In this document: in pieces, positions 1-9,663 of the stretch
How positions within the stretch are numbered: position 1 is the stretch's first letter
Layout of the letters: each line of letters begins with the position of its first letter
Source of the DNA: an uncultured Bacteroidota bacterium
GTDB taxonomy: Bacteria; Bacteroidota; Bacteroidia; Bacteroidales; P3
DNA length: 64,000 nt
Direction: 5' to 3'
Assembly: GCA_902775135.1 (NCBI GenBank)
Contig: CACYKY010000006.1
Location: 1-64,000 of the forward strand
Notes under the pieces: generated by a model
Told to the model about the DNA's origin: nothing
What the model saw: only the letters and a program-made list of their open reading frames with translations
Database searches by the model: none
Position numbers and translations under genes: made by a program

Positions 1-3000
1 AACGCTGCGGACGAGAACGTCATACATGGTGGCTTCCGCAAGGCCGGCGAGGGTGTAGCTCGTACCGGTGACGGTGACGCGGGTGCCGGCACCCTGGCCA
101 AAGCCGGAGAGACCGTACTCAAGCTCGAAGCTATTGACACCGGCGGGAGCGTTCCAACTGATGGTGGCGCTGTTGGTGGTGCGGTCGCTGACAGTCACAC
201 CGCTAACGGGCTGGCAGGTGGGCGTGGTGAAGGTCTGGGCAGCGGTGGCATCGCTAATCTGCGTGGCGCTGCAAACAGCGGCGACGGTGACGGAGTACTC
301 AACGCCGGGTCTCAGACCGGTGAGGATGTAGGGGTTGGTAGTGACATTGAAGGTGGTGTCGAGGTTGGTACCGGTGAGGTGGATCTCCCACTCGGTCTCG
401 GCCTCGCCGGGAGTCCAGTTGAGGACAGCGCTGCTGTAGGTCACCTCGCTGACGGTGAGGTCGCTCGGAGCATAGCAAGGATGCTCGTCGGTAGTGATGG
501 TGACATAGACCCATTCGCTGGTGCCGTTCTCGCATACTGCGCGGACGCCAACCGAGTACTCGGTGCCGGGAGTGAGGTCGGTGAAGGTGTAGGACGTGCC
601 GGTGGTGGCAATGCCCGTAGTGGGCTCATCCCAGGCGCCGGCAATGGCATAGACCTCGTAGGAGGAGGCAAGGCCGGTCCAACTGAGGGCAGCAGTGGTC
701 TCGCCAACCAGGACGGTGTCGATGGAGGGCTCACGGCAGACGGAGGAGCAGGAGACCAGCTTCATCGTGGCACGGTACTGATAGTAGGACTTGTTGCCAG
801 AGAATGTAGTGCTGGTGGGATCGGGGTTCTGGCTGTCGCTGTACCAGGCGAGGGTCTTGTAGCCCGTGCAGTTGGAGGTGTTGAAGACATAGGAGCTGCC
901 GTCGTACTCGTCGGAGTTGTCGTCGACGATGACCACGAGGTTGCTGTGGCCGTCCCAGACATAGTCAGTGTCGAGGTCGAAGTAGTTCCAACCCTGGCTG
1001 CAGTTGAGCGCGCCGTTATAGACCTGGACAGCCGTGGTGGTGTCGAGCAGGATGAGGTCGGTATTGCCGGTGAAGACACTCTTGGTGGTGGGCTGGATCC
1101 AGATGGTGACATCGGTCTTGTCGGTCGAGGCGGTGGTGTGGGCGTAGCTGTAGGCAATGGCGGAGATGTCGCCTATGCCGGCCAGCTCAGCGCTGTCGAT
1201 GATGGTCTCGGTGAGGGTGAAATGGTAGTAGTTATTGACGGGAGTGTAGTAGCCGGTGCCGGTGGTCTGGCCGGTGTAGGCGACAGAGGCATTGTCGCAC
1301 ATCTCGGTGCCGAGGCTGACGGGAGCACTCCAGTCGCCGGTGTCGGTGGCGGAGCAGATGGGACGCACGGAGACCTGGTAGGTGGTAAGAGTGTCGAGGC
1401 CACTGATGGTGACGGGGTGCGAGGTGGCGTTGATGGTAGTGGTGTTGCTGCCAACGCCGTAGCGCACCTGCCACTGCGAAACGCCAGCGGTCATGTCGCT
1501 CCAGTCGACAACGATGTCGTCAACGCCAGCACTGACAGCGTGGATATCGTACACCGGGGCGCAGGTGGGCATGTAGTCCACTTCAACATTGTCGATGTAG
1601 TGGTAGCTGTAGTTGAGGGTGGTGCTGGTGGTGTAGTAGTTGCGGAAGGCAATGATGCGGCTGGTGCCGGTGTAGGTGCCGAAGTACACCGTGTGCTCAA
1701 CGTGGGTCGAGGTGGGTGTGCTGATGACCTCTACGGGCACGAAGGTGTTGCCTTCCATCACACCGACCTCAAGGCCGTAGGAGGCGCTGGAGGTGTAGTC
1801 CCAGAAGGTGAGCTGCAGGCTGTCGAGCGAAGTGGGCATCGGGGGCAGCATGTGATAGCCCTCGCCATAGAGACGGTAGCTGTAGGAACCGCTGTGGGCG
1901 TTGGAGCTGCTGTAGTAGACGCCGGGATAGTAGGTGGGAGTCTGATAGGTGGCGGAGCCAGTGAGGATGTAGCTCCAGCAGTCAGGCACAACGGTGAGGC
2001 TGCTGGTGGCGGTACCGGTAGTCAGCGCGTCGAAGTCCTCGCTGTAGGGCAGGCTGACAGCATAGCAAGGCGTGTGGAACGTCTCGGTATATGCAAAGCT
2101 GGTGTCGCCGGCAGCGCAGATGGCGCGGATGGAAACGGTGTAGTCATTGTCGGGCACAAGTCCGGTGACCGTGTAGGCCGGGGTGTTGACAACGGTGGAG
2201 GTGGTACCAACGGTGACCTGCCAGGAGGTCTCGGTGCCACCAGGCGTCCAGCTCAGGTCGATACTGTTGGCCGAGAGGTTGGCAACAACATTCTCCACAC
2301 GGGGACAGGTGTTGACGACCAGCGACACATTGTCGATGGCTGCAGGAGGCTGGGTGCCGCTGCTGCCGTCATTGCGCCAGAGGAAGACCAGCTTGTAGAC
2401 GCCGGATGCGTCGAGCGAAAACTCGGTCACCTGCGTATTCCATGTGGAATCAAGGTTGAGGCGGTAGCCGCCGTCGAGGGCGATGCCGCCGGCAGGCATG
2501 GCAGAGGTATTGTCGAAGCCGCAGTATTGGCCAGCCACAATCGTGGTGTTGGCGGGCACCAGGGCGGCGCGGATGAAGTCAAAGCTGCTTTCACCCCAGG
2601 CTTTCCAGTCGAACGAGCAGATATAGTTGCCGGGATCCAGGCTGAAGGTGCGCGAAGCGAAGGCAAAACTGAGGGTGGTGATGGTATAGGCATTGTCGGC
2701 GTCGTTGTTGGTAATGTAGAGCGAGCGGCTGCCGCCATTGTTGGTAGCGTTGCCCACCATCCAGTGGTTCACCTGGCTGCCGTTGATGAGGTCCCAACCA
2801 TTGACACCGGCATCCTCAAAGTTGCAGCTGTAGGGCACAGTGGCCGGGGCAACGACAAGGGTGGTGAAGGTGGCGTGACGGTAGTAGACATCGCCGTCGC
2901 AGTCGGGATAGACATAGACGTGATAGGTAGTGGCCGAATCAAGACCCGTGATGACCGCGAAGGTGTCGGTGACATGGATGGCAGTCATGTGGCCGGTGCC

Positions 3001-6000
3001 AGGAACGAAGGCCACACTGTCGTACTCCACATTCCAAGCGGTGTTGTCGCTGGTGTCGGCCCAAGTGATGGTGGCGCTGTTCAACAGGACGTTGGTGGCG
3101 GTAAGCTCCTCAACACGTGCACATGCGGGGATGACGTCAAGGCTGATGTCGTCAACGTATGCATACCATGCGCTGGAAGGACGGAGGGCGCGGATGGCCA
3201 CGAAGCTGCCGGTGCCGGTGTAGCTGTCGAAGGGAACGACAAACTCGGTCCACTCGGTGTTACCACCGATGTTGATGGTCTGAATGGGCACGAAGGCAGT
3301 GTCGCTGTTGCTATTCATAACACCCACCTCGAGGACGGGGTTATAGCTGGTGCTGCTGCTTCTGGCCCAGAAGGAGAGCTGCAAGGTATTGACGGGCAGT
3401 GCGGTGACATCTATCTGCGGGAGGATGACATACATATAGTCACCATAGGTGCCAGTGGTGGTGGAACCATACCAGTAGAGGCCTCTGCTGCCGCCGAGGG
3501 TGTGGTTGTAGGTGGTGTTGTTGGACACATAAGGATATCCACCTGAGGAGGTGCCGTTGTTGAGGCGCGTCCAGCAGGGAATGAAGTTGCTGCTGGTAGA
3601 GGAGGTGCCGGTGGGCTGCGCCTCGAAGGTCTCAACGAAAGGCGTCGTCGAAATCAGGGCGCAAGCCGTGCGCTCCTGGATTGTGGCGGCCTCGCTGGTG
3701 TCGCCAGCTCCGCACACCGAACGCACCTCGAAGGTGTAGCTCGTGTTGGGCGTCAGGCCGGTGAAGGTGTAGTTGGTAGCGGTGACAGTGGCCGTGTTGG
3801 TACCGTCGCTGACAATCCATTCAGTTTCCTCGTTGACGGGCACCCAGCTGATGGTGGCCGTCGTCTGGTCGATGGAGTCAACGGTCAGGCTGTCAACGTG
3901 TGCACAAACGGGGATGTAGTCCACCGCAATGTCATCGATGTAGTGGTAGCTCGTGTAGGTAGAGGTGCTGGTGGTATAGTAGTTCCTAAGGGCAATGGTG
4001 CGGCTGCTGCCGGTGTAGTTGCGGAAGAAGACCTCGGCATAGTTGCGGGTGCCGGTTTCGAGTTCGATAGTGTCGATGGGGAGGAACGAACCATTGTCCA
4101 TCACACCGACGATGAGGCCGTAGGAAGCGCTGGTAATGGTGTCGGTGAAGGTGAGGCGGAGGCTATCCAGCGAAGCGCCCATCTCGGGCAGCTCAACAAT
4201 GCTCACACCATAGAGGCGGAGGCTGTAGTTGCCGCTGGCAGCATAGTTGGCGTTGTAGTAGACACCGGGATGATAGGAGGTGGCCTGGTAGGTCGACGTG
4301 CCGGTCATCGTGAAATCCCAGCACGTGGGTATTACTCCAGCATTGGTGGCGGTAGTGCTGGTGGTGATGCCGTCGAAGTTCTCGGTGTAGGGCATCGTCT
4401 TGGGCAGGCAGTTGGTAGTAGCGTTGGCATAACTGGCATAGACAGTGTTCTCGGCATCGCTGCAGGTGAACGACACTCTGAACTCATAGTTAGTGGCATC
4501 AGTCAAACCAGTAACAGTGTAATTGTTGGTGCTGATAGCAGTAGCGGCGTTGGTCCACGTGGTGTCACCTTCCACACGGTAGTCGACATCCCACGAGGTC
4601 TCGTCGGCACCAGGTGCCCATGCGAGGGTAACCGATGAGGCGTCAACATCGGCGACCATCATCGAGGGAGCGGCGCAGATGGCCGTTGTCAGACACTCGC
4701 CGGCATAGAGTTTCATGTTGGCGCGGAAGGCATAGGAGGTACCGCCGGAAACAGTGGCGATATCGTACGGATTGCTGTCGTTCTGTACATAACGGCCCAT
4801 ACCGCTGGCACTGTGGCTATTGAAGATGTAAGACGAACCATTGTAGGCATTCGAATTGTCGTGAACAACGATGAGGAGGTTGTCGGTGCCATTATAGGAG
4901 AACGGGGCGTCAAACTCGAAGTGGTTCCATCCTTGAGTGCAGTTGAGCGAGCCGGAGTAGACCTCCTGGAAGTTGCTGCCGTAGGGCACAAAACTGCTGC
5001 TCAACGAAGTGGCCGACACATTGGCCATGTAGATGGTCACATCAGTCTTGCTGCTCATGGGTGTGCCATAGGCATACTGGAAGTCAATGCCGGTGAAGGT
5101 GCTGGCGCCGTTAAGTTCGCTAGCAAGTATCAACTGCTGGGTGTAACTATAATGATAGTAGTTACCGATAGGCAGATAATAGGTCGTTCCGGTACCGTTA
5201 CCAATCTGGATGGTGTCGGCAGTGGTGGGATCAAGCTGTGCGCAAGAGAAGTCAGCAGTGGTGAACTCGATGCTGTCCATCAGACCAAAGCCATCGGCAC
5301 CGCAGTCGGCCTGCACATAGACCTTGTATGTGGTGGCAGGGGCAAGGCCACTGAGGATAGCGCTGTTGGTGGTCACATTGAGGGTGGAGGGGTTGCCGGT
5401 GGAACCAACGCTGTCGTAGGTCACCACATAGTTGGCAGGAGCCTCATAGCCCTCCTGCCAATTCCAGGAAAGCAATGCACTACTCACAGTGGCGTTGACT
5501 TGGATATCTGTCACACCCGGGCAAAGAGGCATCTCCTCGAGGGTGATGTCGTCGATGGTGGCGTACCAGCTGCTGGAGGGGCGCAGGGCGCGGATGGCCA
5601 CATACTGGCCATAGCCAGTGTAGCTGCCCAGGGCCACGGTGTATTCAGCATAGGTCGTACCTTCCACAGAGATGGTCTGCACCGGGACGAAGGAGGTGGC
5701 ATCGCTCGAGTCGGTCATCACACCCACCTGGAACACGGGATGGTAGGTCGTGCTGGTGGCGCGGGCCCAGAAGCGCAGCTGAAGGGTGTTGATGGGGTAG
5801 GTGATGGTATCCACAGCAGGCATGGCCATAATCTGGTAGTCGCCATAAGTGCCGGTAGTGGTGCTTCCATACCAATAGGTACCCTTGCTACCACCAGGGG
5901 TGTGGTTGTAGCCCGAAGTGGCGCTGACATAAGGATAGCCGAAGTAAGTGGTACCGTTGTTGAGACGGAACATGCAGTTGACAAACGTGGCGCTCGAAGA

Positions 6001-7809
6001 GTTACTCGTCTCGGCTCCCTCGAAAGTCTGCACATACGGAAGCGTGCTCAGGGCAGCGCATTCCGTAGTGGCACTCTCAGTGGTGGCGAAGGTGGTATCA
6101 CTGCCGCACACGCTTCTCACCTCGAATTCATAGGTGGTGCCGGAAACAAGGTTGTCGATGAGGATGGAGGGGGTACTGGTAGTCAGGGTGACGGGGTTGA
6201 GGCCGCTCATGCTGTAGGTGACCAGATACTCGGTGGCATTGTCGCAACCCTCCCACTCGAGGCTGGCGCTAGTAGTGGTGGTGCTGATGGTGAGGTCGGT
6301 GGGACGTGTGCAGCTCGGAATCTCGGAGCACATGTCAAACTTGATATTCACCCTGTTGTAGGTGCGGGTGAACGAGAGATTCGATGTCGAAGTGGCGCTA
6401 CGATAGCCGTAGAACGAACGATAGACAGGCGATGTGGTGGTATAGTAGTAGGTTCCGTTGCCAGTAGGAAGGCCGGGACGATAGAAGTAGACTATCAGAT
6501 TGCCATTGCCTGTATAGTGGAACACACTGTCGAAGTTGATGTAGACCCACTCTCCGGCAACGCTGCTGATACTGTCGTCAAACACCAGCATCATATTGCT
6601 GAGGCCCACAGTGTCAGTGGCACCGGAAAATTCGCTGAGCGTTGTCTCGCCGATATATATTTTCAAGGGGGTGACGCCAGGGGTGGAACCCGCATGGAGG
6701 CTGAGGCCGCCAATGTCGGCGCTGCCGGTTTCCAAGCCAACCTCGGCCAGTTCCTCAGCGGTGTAGATATTGGCAGAGTGACCTAGGGCATAGGTGCTAG
6801 TATTATAATTGTATGTAAAATACATATAGGAAGAGCTGGTGCCGTTGCCGATAGGATTGTTGATGTTGACATAGCCGGGACCGCAATCGCGCAGCGTAGT
6901 GAACTGGCCATAGCCACAGATGCCCGACACGCCGTCGCTACCGCAGTCGGAGACAACAGTCCAATAGTAGGTGGTCAGCTGGTCAAGACCAGTGATAGTT
7001 GCAAAGGTATCAGTTACAGTCTGATACGTACAGGTATCAAGACCAAACTCAGGTTGAGTGCTCATATAGAGACGGAAGGAAGTATTGCCGCTCGGGGACA
7101 ACCACGAAAGGGTAGCGCTCTCATAGGTGATACCGGAGACTGCCAGGTTCACCGGGCGTGCACACAAGGCAGCGTCGACCGTCACATTGTCGATGCATCC
7201 TCCGGGAGCGGTGCCGCTTGAACCGTCGTTGCGCCATAAGAAGACAAGTTTGTAGGTGCCAGCTTCGCTGACAGAGAAGAAAGAGTTTTGAGTTTGCCAT
7301 GTGTTTTTCAAATTCATCTTGATGTTGCCATTGTTGGGGCCAATGTTCATCCAGCCCGCTGCGGTCATGCCCGTATAGCTCACGCCTGTGGGCAAAGCGG
7401 AGGCTGCAGTCAGCGTCACCGTCGAGGGAACAACGGCCGCCAAAATGTAGTCGAAGGTCGACTCTCCGTAGCATTTCCAGTCGAAGGAGACGGAATACTC
7501 GCCAGGAGTCAAATCCAGTTCGCGGTAGGCATACACCACCTCAGCTGCGTTCACAGTGTAGGCAGAACTGGCACCGGAATTGTTCGAAATGTACAGGCCC
7601 GTGCTGCCTCCAGTGGTGTTGTTCTCCGCCGTGTCAATGACCCATTCATTACCGAATGTGCCATTGTCCAGCGTCCACTCGGAATTCTCCGAGGCGCTCT
7701 CAAAGTCGCAGCTGTAGGGAAACGTCGATACCGGCGTTGTCGTCTGCGCCTGCGACACCCATGGCACCAATAGCGCCAGGGCAAAGGCAATTAATAGTTG
7801 TTTTTTCAT
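1..7809 (-). CDS. Giant secreted fibronectin III / choice-of-anchor-J protein, C-terminus outside window
   Basis: The frame is open from an ATG at 7809 to the window edge (2603 codons), so the 3' end is missing. A Sec signal peptide (MKKQLLIAFALALLVPWVSQ, then AQ) is followed by alternating modules. About six are choice-of-anchor-J/MAM-like (near nt 7740-7150, 6050-5515, 4400-3900, 3655-3120, 2850-2300, 2060-1555), recognised by the start pattern LPYxxxFE/D, FWARxS-type strands and an IDDI end. Many short Fn3-like modules lie between them. A third module type occurs three times (near 6895-6310, 5245-4690, 1310-745), with the pattern GTGT..YYxPxxNYYHYSxT and an N-terminal Cys. No enzyme motif is visible. 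Bacteroidales proteins of this build usually end in a T9SS sorting domain; that end lies outside the window, so the secretion route is inferred. The ATG is chosen because it gives a clean signal peptide and a promoter lies about 170 nt upstream. Confidence 0.88.
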   Translation of the reverse strand, partial: MKKQLLIAFALALLVPWVSQAQTTTPVSTFPYSCDFESASENSEWTLDNGTFGNEWVIDTAENNTTGGSTGLYISNNSGASSAYTVNAAEVVYAYRELDLTPGEYSVSFDWKCYGESTFDYILAAVVPSTVTLTAASALPTGVSYTGMTAAGWMNIGPNNGNIKMNLKNTWQTQNSFFSVSEAGTYKLVFLWRNDGSSGTAPGGCIDNVTVDAALCARPVNLAVSGITYESATLSWLSPSGNTSFRLYMSTQPEFGLDTCTYQTVTDTFATITGLDQLTTYYWTVVSDCGSDGVSGICGYGQFTTLRDCGPGYVNINNPIGNGTSSSYMYFTYNYNTSTYALGHSANIYTAEELAEVGLETGSADIGGLSLHAGSTPGVTPLKIYIGETTLSEFSGATDTVGLSNMMLVFDDSISSVAGEWVYINFDSVFHYTGNGNLIVYFYRPGLPTGNGTYYYTTTSPVYRSFYGYRSATSTSNLSFTRTYNRVNIKFDMCSEIPSCTRPTDLTISTTTTSASLEWEGCDNATEYLVTYSMSGLNPVTLTTSTPSILIDNLVSGTTYEFEVRSVCGSDTTFATTESATTECAALSTLPYVQTFEGAETSNSSSATFVNCMFRLNNGTTYFGYPYVSATSGYNHTPGGSKGTYWYGSTTTGTYGDYQIMAMPAVDTITYPINTLQLRFWARATSTTYHPVFQVGVMTDSSDATSFVPVQTISVEGTTYAEYTVALGSYTGYGQYVAIRALRPSSSWYATIDDITLEEMPLCPGVTDIQVNATVSSALLSWNWQEGYEAPANYVVTYDSVGSTGNPSTLNVTTNSAILSGLAPATTYKVYVQADCGADGFGLMDSIEFTTADFSCAQLDPTTADTIQIGNGTGTTYYLPIGNYYHYSYTQQLILASELNGASTFTGIDFQYAYGTPMSSKTDVTIYMANVSATSLSSSFVPYGSNFQEVYSGSLNCTQGWNHFEFDAPFSYNGTDNLLIVVHDNSNAYNGSSYIFNSHSASGMGRYVQNDSNPYDIATVSGGTSYAFRANMKLYAGECLTTAICAAPSMMVADVDASSVTLAWAPGADETSWDVDYRVEGDTTWTNAATAISTNNYTVTGLTDATNYEFRVSFTCSDAENTVYASYANATTNCLPKTMPYTENFDGITTSTTATNAGVIPTCWDFTMTGTSTYQATSYHPGVYYNANYAASGNYSLRLYGVSIVELPEMGASLDSLRLTFTDTITSASYGLIVGVMDNGSFLPIDTIELETGTRNYAEVFFRNYTGSSRTIALRNYYTTSTSTYTSYHYIDDIAVDYIPVCAHVDSLTVDSIDQTTATISWVPVNEETEWIVSDGTNTATVTATNYTFTGLTPNTSYTFEVRSVCGAGDTSEAATIQERTACALISTTPFVETFEAQPTGTSSTSSNFIPCWTRLNNGTSSGGYPYVSNNTTYNHTLGGSRGLYWYGSTTTGTYGDYMYVILPQIDVTALPVNTLQLSFWARSSSTSYNPVLEVGVMNSNSDTAFVPIQTINIGGNTEWTEFVVPFDSYTGTGSFVAIRALRPSSAWYAYVDDISLDVIPACARVEELTATNVLLNSATITWADTSDNTAWNVEYDSVAFVPGTGHMTAIHVTDTFAVITGLDSATTYHVYVYPDCDGDVYYRHATFTTLVVAPATVPYSCNFEDAGVNGWDLINGSQVNHWMVGNATNNGGSRSLYITNNDADNAYTITTLSFAFASRTFSLDPGNYICSFDWKAWGESSFDFIRAALVPANTTIVAGQYCGFDNTSAMPAGGIALDGGYRLNLDSTWNTQVTEFSLDASGVYKLVFLWRNDGSSGTQPPAAIDNVSLVVNTCPRVENVVANLSANSIDLSWTPGGTETSWQVTVGTTSTVVNTPAYTVTGLVPDNDYTVSIRAICAAGDTSFAYTETFHTPCYAVSLPYSEDFDALTTGTATSSLTVVPDCWSYILTGSATYQTPTYYPGVYYSSSNAHSGSYSYRLYGEGYHMLPPMPTSLDSLQLTFWDYTSSASYGLEVGVMEGNTFVPVEVISTPTSTHVEHTVYFGTYTGTSRIIAFRNYYTTSTTLNYSYHYIDNVEVDYMPTCAPVYDIHAVSAGVDDIVVDWSDMTAGVSQWQVRYGVGSNTTTINATSHPVTISGLDTLTTYQVSVRPICSATDTGDWSAPVSLGTEMCDNASVAYTGQTTGTGYYTPVNNYYHFTLTETIIDSAELAGIGDISAIAYSYAHTTASTDKTDVTIWIQPTTKSVFTGNTDLILLDTTTAVQVYNGALNCSQGWNYFDLDTDYVWDGHSNLVVIVDDNSDEYDGSSYVFNTSNCTGYKTLAWYSDSQNPDPTSTTFSGNKSYYQYRATMKLVSCSSVCREPSIDTVLVGETTAALSWTGLASSYEVYAIAGAWDEPTTGIATTGTSYTFTDLTPGTEYSVGVRAVCENGTSEWVYVTITTDEHPCYAPSDLTVSEVTYSSAVLNWTPGEAETEWEIHLTGTNLDTTFNVTTNPYILTGLRPGVEYSVTVAAVCSATQISDATAAQTFTTPTCQPVSGVTVSDRTTNSATISWNAPAGVNSFELEYGLSGFGQGAGTRVTVTGTSYTLAGLAEATMYDVLVRSV
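3110..3662 (-). repeat. Duplicated choice-of-anchor-J module, copy 2
   Basis: Partner of the module at 5510-6057. It shares the YWYGSTTTGTYGDY, FWAR and VAIRALRPSS blocks. The order of flanking modules is also similar, so a larger unit may have been duplicated. Confidence 0.7.
5510..6057 (-). repeat. Duplicated choice-of-anchor-J module, copy 1
   Basis: This roughly 180-residue module matches the one at 3110-3662 closely. Both contain TFEGA/TFEAQ, a GYPYVS strand, YNHTxGGS, YWYGSTTTGTYGDY, NTLQLxFWAR, VAIRALRPSS and a WYAxxDDI end. The close match points to duplication inside the gene. Confidence 0.7.
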
Positions 7810-7978
7810 TTTGTGTGTGTTTTATTGGTTTGTAATTTTGTTTTCTGACCTCTTTTTCCTTTCTTTCTCTCGTCAGCGGAATGCCTCCGACGGGAATCCA
7901 CACATCATTCTGCCATAGTTTTCATATTTAACACGTTATACCATTTTGGCATTTTCACATCATGGAAAAAACCAACTG

Positions 7979-8010
7979 CAAATATACATTTTTTTTCTTA
8001 GATAACAAAA
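7979..8010 (-). promoter_or_regulatory. Bacteroidota-type promoter of the giant Fn3 gene
   Basis: On the minus strand TTTTG (8010-8006) is followed after 19 bases by TATATTTG (7986-7979). This matches the -33/-7 consensus TTTG-N19-TAnnTTTG of the Bacteroidota sigma factor. It predicts a start near 7972 and a leader of about 160 nt before the ATG at 7809. Confidence 0.7.
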
Positions 8011-8126
8011 TTTTTTTTCAACAACCACATCGCCACCCCCCCCTCGCCCCCACCTCTGCCAAACCAGGTAAACATTTGTTATCGCGTACCTGACGGCACG
8101 CATTTTTTTCGCTGCCCTTTAATACC

Positions 8127-8144
8127 CAGCCGTTGAAACGGCTG
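8127..8144. repeat. Short perfect inverted repeat
   Basis: CAGCCGTT-GA-AACGGCTG is a perfect 8-bp palindrome pair with a 2-nt centre. It lies in the 545-bp gap 7810-8354, which otherwise holds a promoter (7979-8010), further repeats (8189-8279) and a terminator (8284-8313). It has no adjacent T tract, so it is probably an interspersed palindromic element rather than a terminator. Confidence 0.6.
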
Positions 8145-8188
8145 GCTACACATCTTCGGTGCCTAACAGCACCCCACCCCCACCCGTA

Positions 8189-8210
8189 GAGACGCAGCGT
8201 GATGCGTCTC
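8189..8210. repeat. Interspersed palindrome GAGACGCA-N6-TGCGTCTC
   Basis: Perfect 8-bp stem (8189-8196 with 8203-8210) around the loop GCGTGA. The core GCGTCT recurs in the adjacent 21-bp tandem repeats, which suggests that the tandem array grew from one arm of this element. Confidence 0.6.
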
Positions 8211-8216
8211 CTAGCA

Positions 8217-8279
8217 GACAAGCTGCGTCTCCAACCCGACAAGCTGCGTCTCCAACCCGACAAGCTGCGTCTCCAACAA
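8217..8279. repeat. Three tandem 21-bp repeats
   Basis: The unit GACAAGCTGCGTCTCCAACC plus one C occurs at 8217-8237 and 8238-8258, and with a slightly altered end at 8259-8279. The period is exactly 21 bp (about two helical turns). It lies between the terminator of the pyrF operon and the promoter of the giant Fn3 gene. Confidence 0.8.
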
Positions 8280-8283
8280 GAAG

Positions 8284-8313
8284 ATTAAAAGGGGAGCTGC
8301 CGAAGCCCTCCCC
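8284..8313 (-). terminator. Rho-independent terminator of the amidase-gldA-pyrF operon
   Basis: On the minus strand the stem GGGGAG/CTCCCC (8313-8308 with 8296-8291, 11-nt loop) is followed directly by TTTTAATCTT. It lies about 40 nt past the stop codon of the small membrane protein gene. Confidence 0.65.
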
Positions 8314-8354
8314 TAAATAAATTTAAATCAACGAAAAAGGTTAGCGTTATTATC

Positions 8355-8807
8355 TCATTCCTCACTTTCAACCGGCTGCTCATCGTCATCGAAGGCCCCT
8401 AACTTCTTCAGCTGACGGTAATAGATGAAGAGGAAGAGGGCGGTGAACATCAGGTCGCCGATACCCATGTATCCCTTGCCCATGAAGAGCAGCGGCAGCA
8501 CGAGCATCAGCAGCTGGGCAATGGCGTAGAGGTGGAATCCCGTGCGGCGGAGCTTCCACATCAGCACGCAACCCATCACCGAGCACAGGGCCAACAGGCC
8601 CATGCCGGCATAGAGCAGGCGCGGAACAGCGGCGGCACGCTCCCACATGGTGAACGCCTCGGTCGGGAGGATCGACTGGTTGGCACGATAGATGGCGTCG
8701 AGCGACGGCAGCGCCACAGCCATCATGATGCCCGAAAGGGCCATCATGGAGCCATAGACGATGCTCAGCACCAGGAGGGTGCGGAGCAGGACAGGACTCT
8801 CGTTCAT
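8355..8807 (-). CDS. Small four-helix membrane protein, unknown function
   Basis: 150 aa starting [15 protein letters not shown]. Four hydrophobic segments are visible (roughly residues 7-30, 62-82, 86-108 and 112-130), with a lysine/arginine-rich turn and an acidic C-terminus ([13 protein letters not shown]), so it is an inner-membrane protein. I do not recognise a family. The ATG at 8807 overlaps the pyrF stop codon in an ATGA, which indicates translational coupling. The frame can be extended upstream inside pyrF, but that part reads as out-of-frame pyrF codons, so this start is preferred. Confidence 0.75.
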   Translation of the reverse strand: MNESPVLLRTLLVLSIVYGSMMALSGIMMAVALPSLDAIYRANQSILPTEAFTMWERAAAVPRLLYAGMGLLALCSVMGCVLMWKLRRTGFHLYAIAQLLMLVLPLLFMGKGYMGIGDLMFTALFLFIYYRQLKKLGAFDDDEQPVESEE

Positions 8808-9625
8808 AGTACGGCGGCCATCTGTTGTTGCAACTTCTGGGCTTCGGCGGCAGCGGCTTGGGCGAAGTCGGTGCCGTTGGAGGCATAGATGATGCCGCGC
8901 GAGGAGTTGACGAGCAGGCCGCAGTCGCGGTTCAGCCCGTACTTGCACACCTCCTCGAGGCTGCCACCCTGGGCACCCACGCCGGGCACCAGCAGGAAGG
9001 AGCCGGGGACGATGCGGCGCACATCGGTGAGCATCTCGGCCTTGGTGGCACCCACAACGTACATCATGTTCTCCTCGTTGCCCCATTGCTTGGAGCTCTC
9101 GAGGACGCGCTGATAGAGCGGCGTGCCTTCCTTGTCTTCGGTGAGCTGGAAGTCGAAGGCTCCCTTGTTGGAGGTGAGGGCCAGAAGGATGACCCACTTG
9201 CCGTCGTACACCGTGAAGGGGGTGACGCTGTCGGCACCCATGTAGGGGGCGATGGTCATAGCGTCGAAGTTGAAGTCGCCCTTGGGGTCGAGGAAGGCTC
9301 GCGCATAGCGCTCGCTAGTGTTGCCGATGTCGCCGCGCTTGGCGTCGGCGATGGTGAAGACGGGTTTGCCAAGCTGGTGGAGGTAGTCCATAGTGAGCTT
9401 CAGCTGGCGGAGACCGTCAATGCCGAGGGCCTCGTAGAAGGCCAGGTTGGGCTTGTAGGCCACGCAACGGTCGATGGTGGCGTCGATGATGGCGCGGTTG
9501 AAGAGGAAGATGCCGTCCTGGGCGTCGCGCAGGTGGGCAGGCATCTTGGCGGGGTCGGTGTCGAGACCCACGCAGAGGAAAGATTTTCTTTCGCGAATAA
9601 GGCTGATTAATTCGGTTCTTGTCAT
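8804..9625 (-). CDS. pyrF: Orotidine 5'-phosphate decarboxylase (PyrF, class 2)
   Basis: 273 aa. It converts OMP to UMP, the last step of de novo pyrimidine synthesis, in the cytoplasm. The frame begins [10 protein letters not shown] and contains CVGLDTDP near the start, [10 protein letters not shown], and the catalytic cluster ADAKRGD (Asp94, Lys96, Asp99). Further on are [10 protein letters not shown] and a phosphate-binding end with [10 protein letters not shown] and [10 protein letters not shown]. Length and motifs fit the long (class 2) form of the enzyme. It sits 38 nt downstream of the GldA-like gene and overlaps the next gene by 4 nt, so it is part of the amidase operon. Confidence 0.95.
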   Translation of the reverse strand: MTRTELISLIRERKSFLCVGLDTDPAKMPAHLRDAQDGIFLFNRAIIDATIDRCVAYKPNLAFYEALGIDGLRQLKLTMDYLHQLGKPVFTIADAKRGDIGNTSERYARAFLDPKGDFNFDAMTIAPYMGADSVTPFTVYDGKWVILLALTSNKGAFDFQLTEDKEGTPLYQRVLESSKQWGNEENMMYVVGATKAEMLTDVRRIVPGSFLLVPGVGAQGGSLEEVCKYGLNRDCGLLVNSSRGIIYASNGTDFAQAAAAEAQKLQQQMAAVL

Positions 9626-9663
9626 AGGGTTATTTCTTTAGGAGTGAAAGGGAGGGACGGGAG

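Noticed and set aside
379..6786. Long open frames on the plus strand opposite the giant Fn3 gene
   Set aside because: They read as low-complexity Gly/Val/Ala/Asp protein with no signal peptide or domain. They are antisense to a frame with a signal peptide and clear modules, and arise from biased codon use.
8355..9197. 280-aa version of the small membrane protein
   Set aside because: The first 130 residues are pyrF codons read in another frame. The internal ATG at 8807 overlapping the pyrF stop gives a clean membrane protein.
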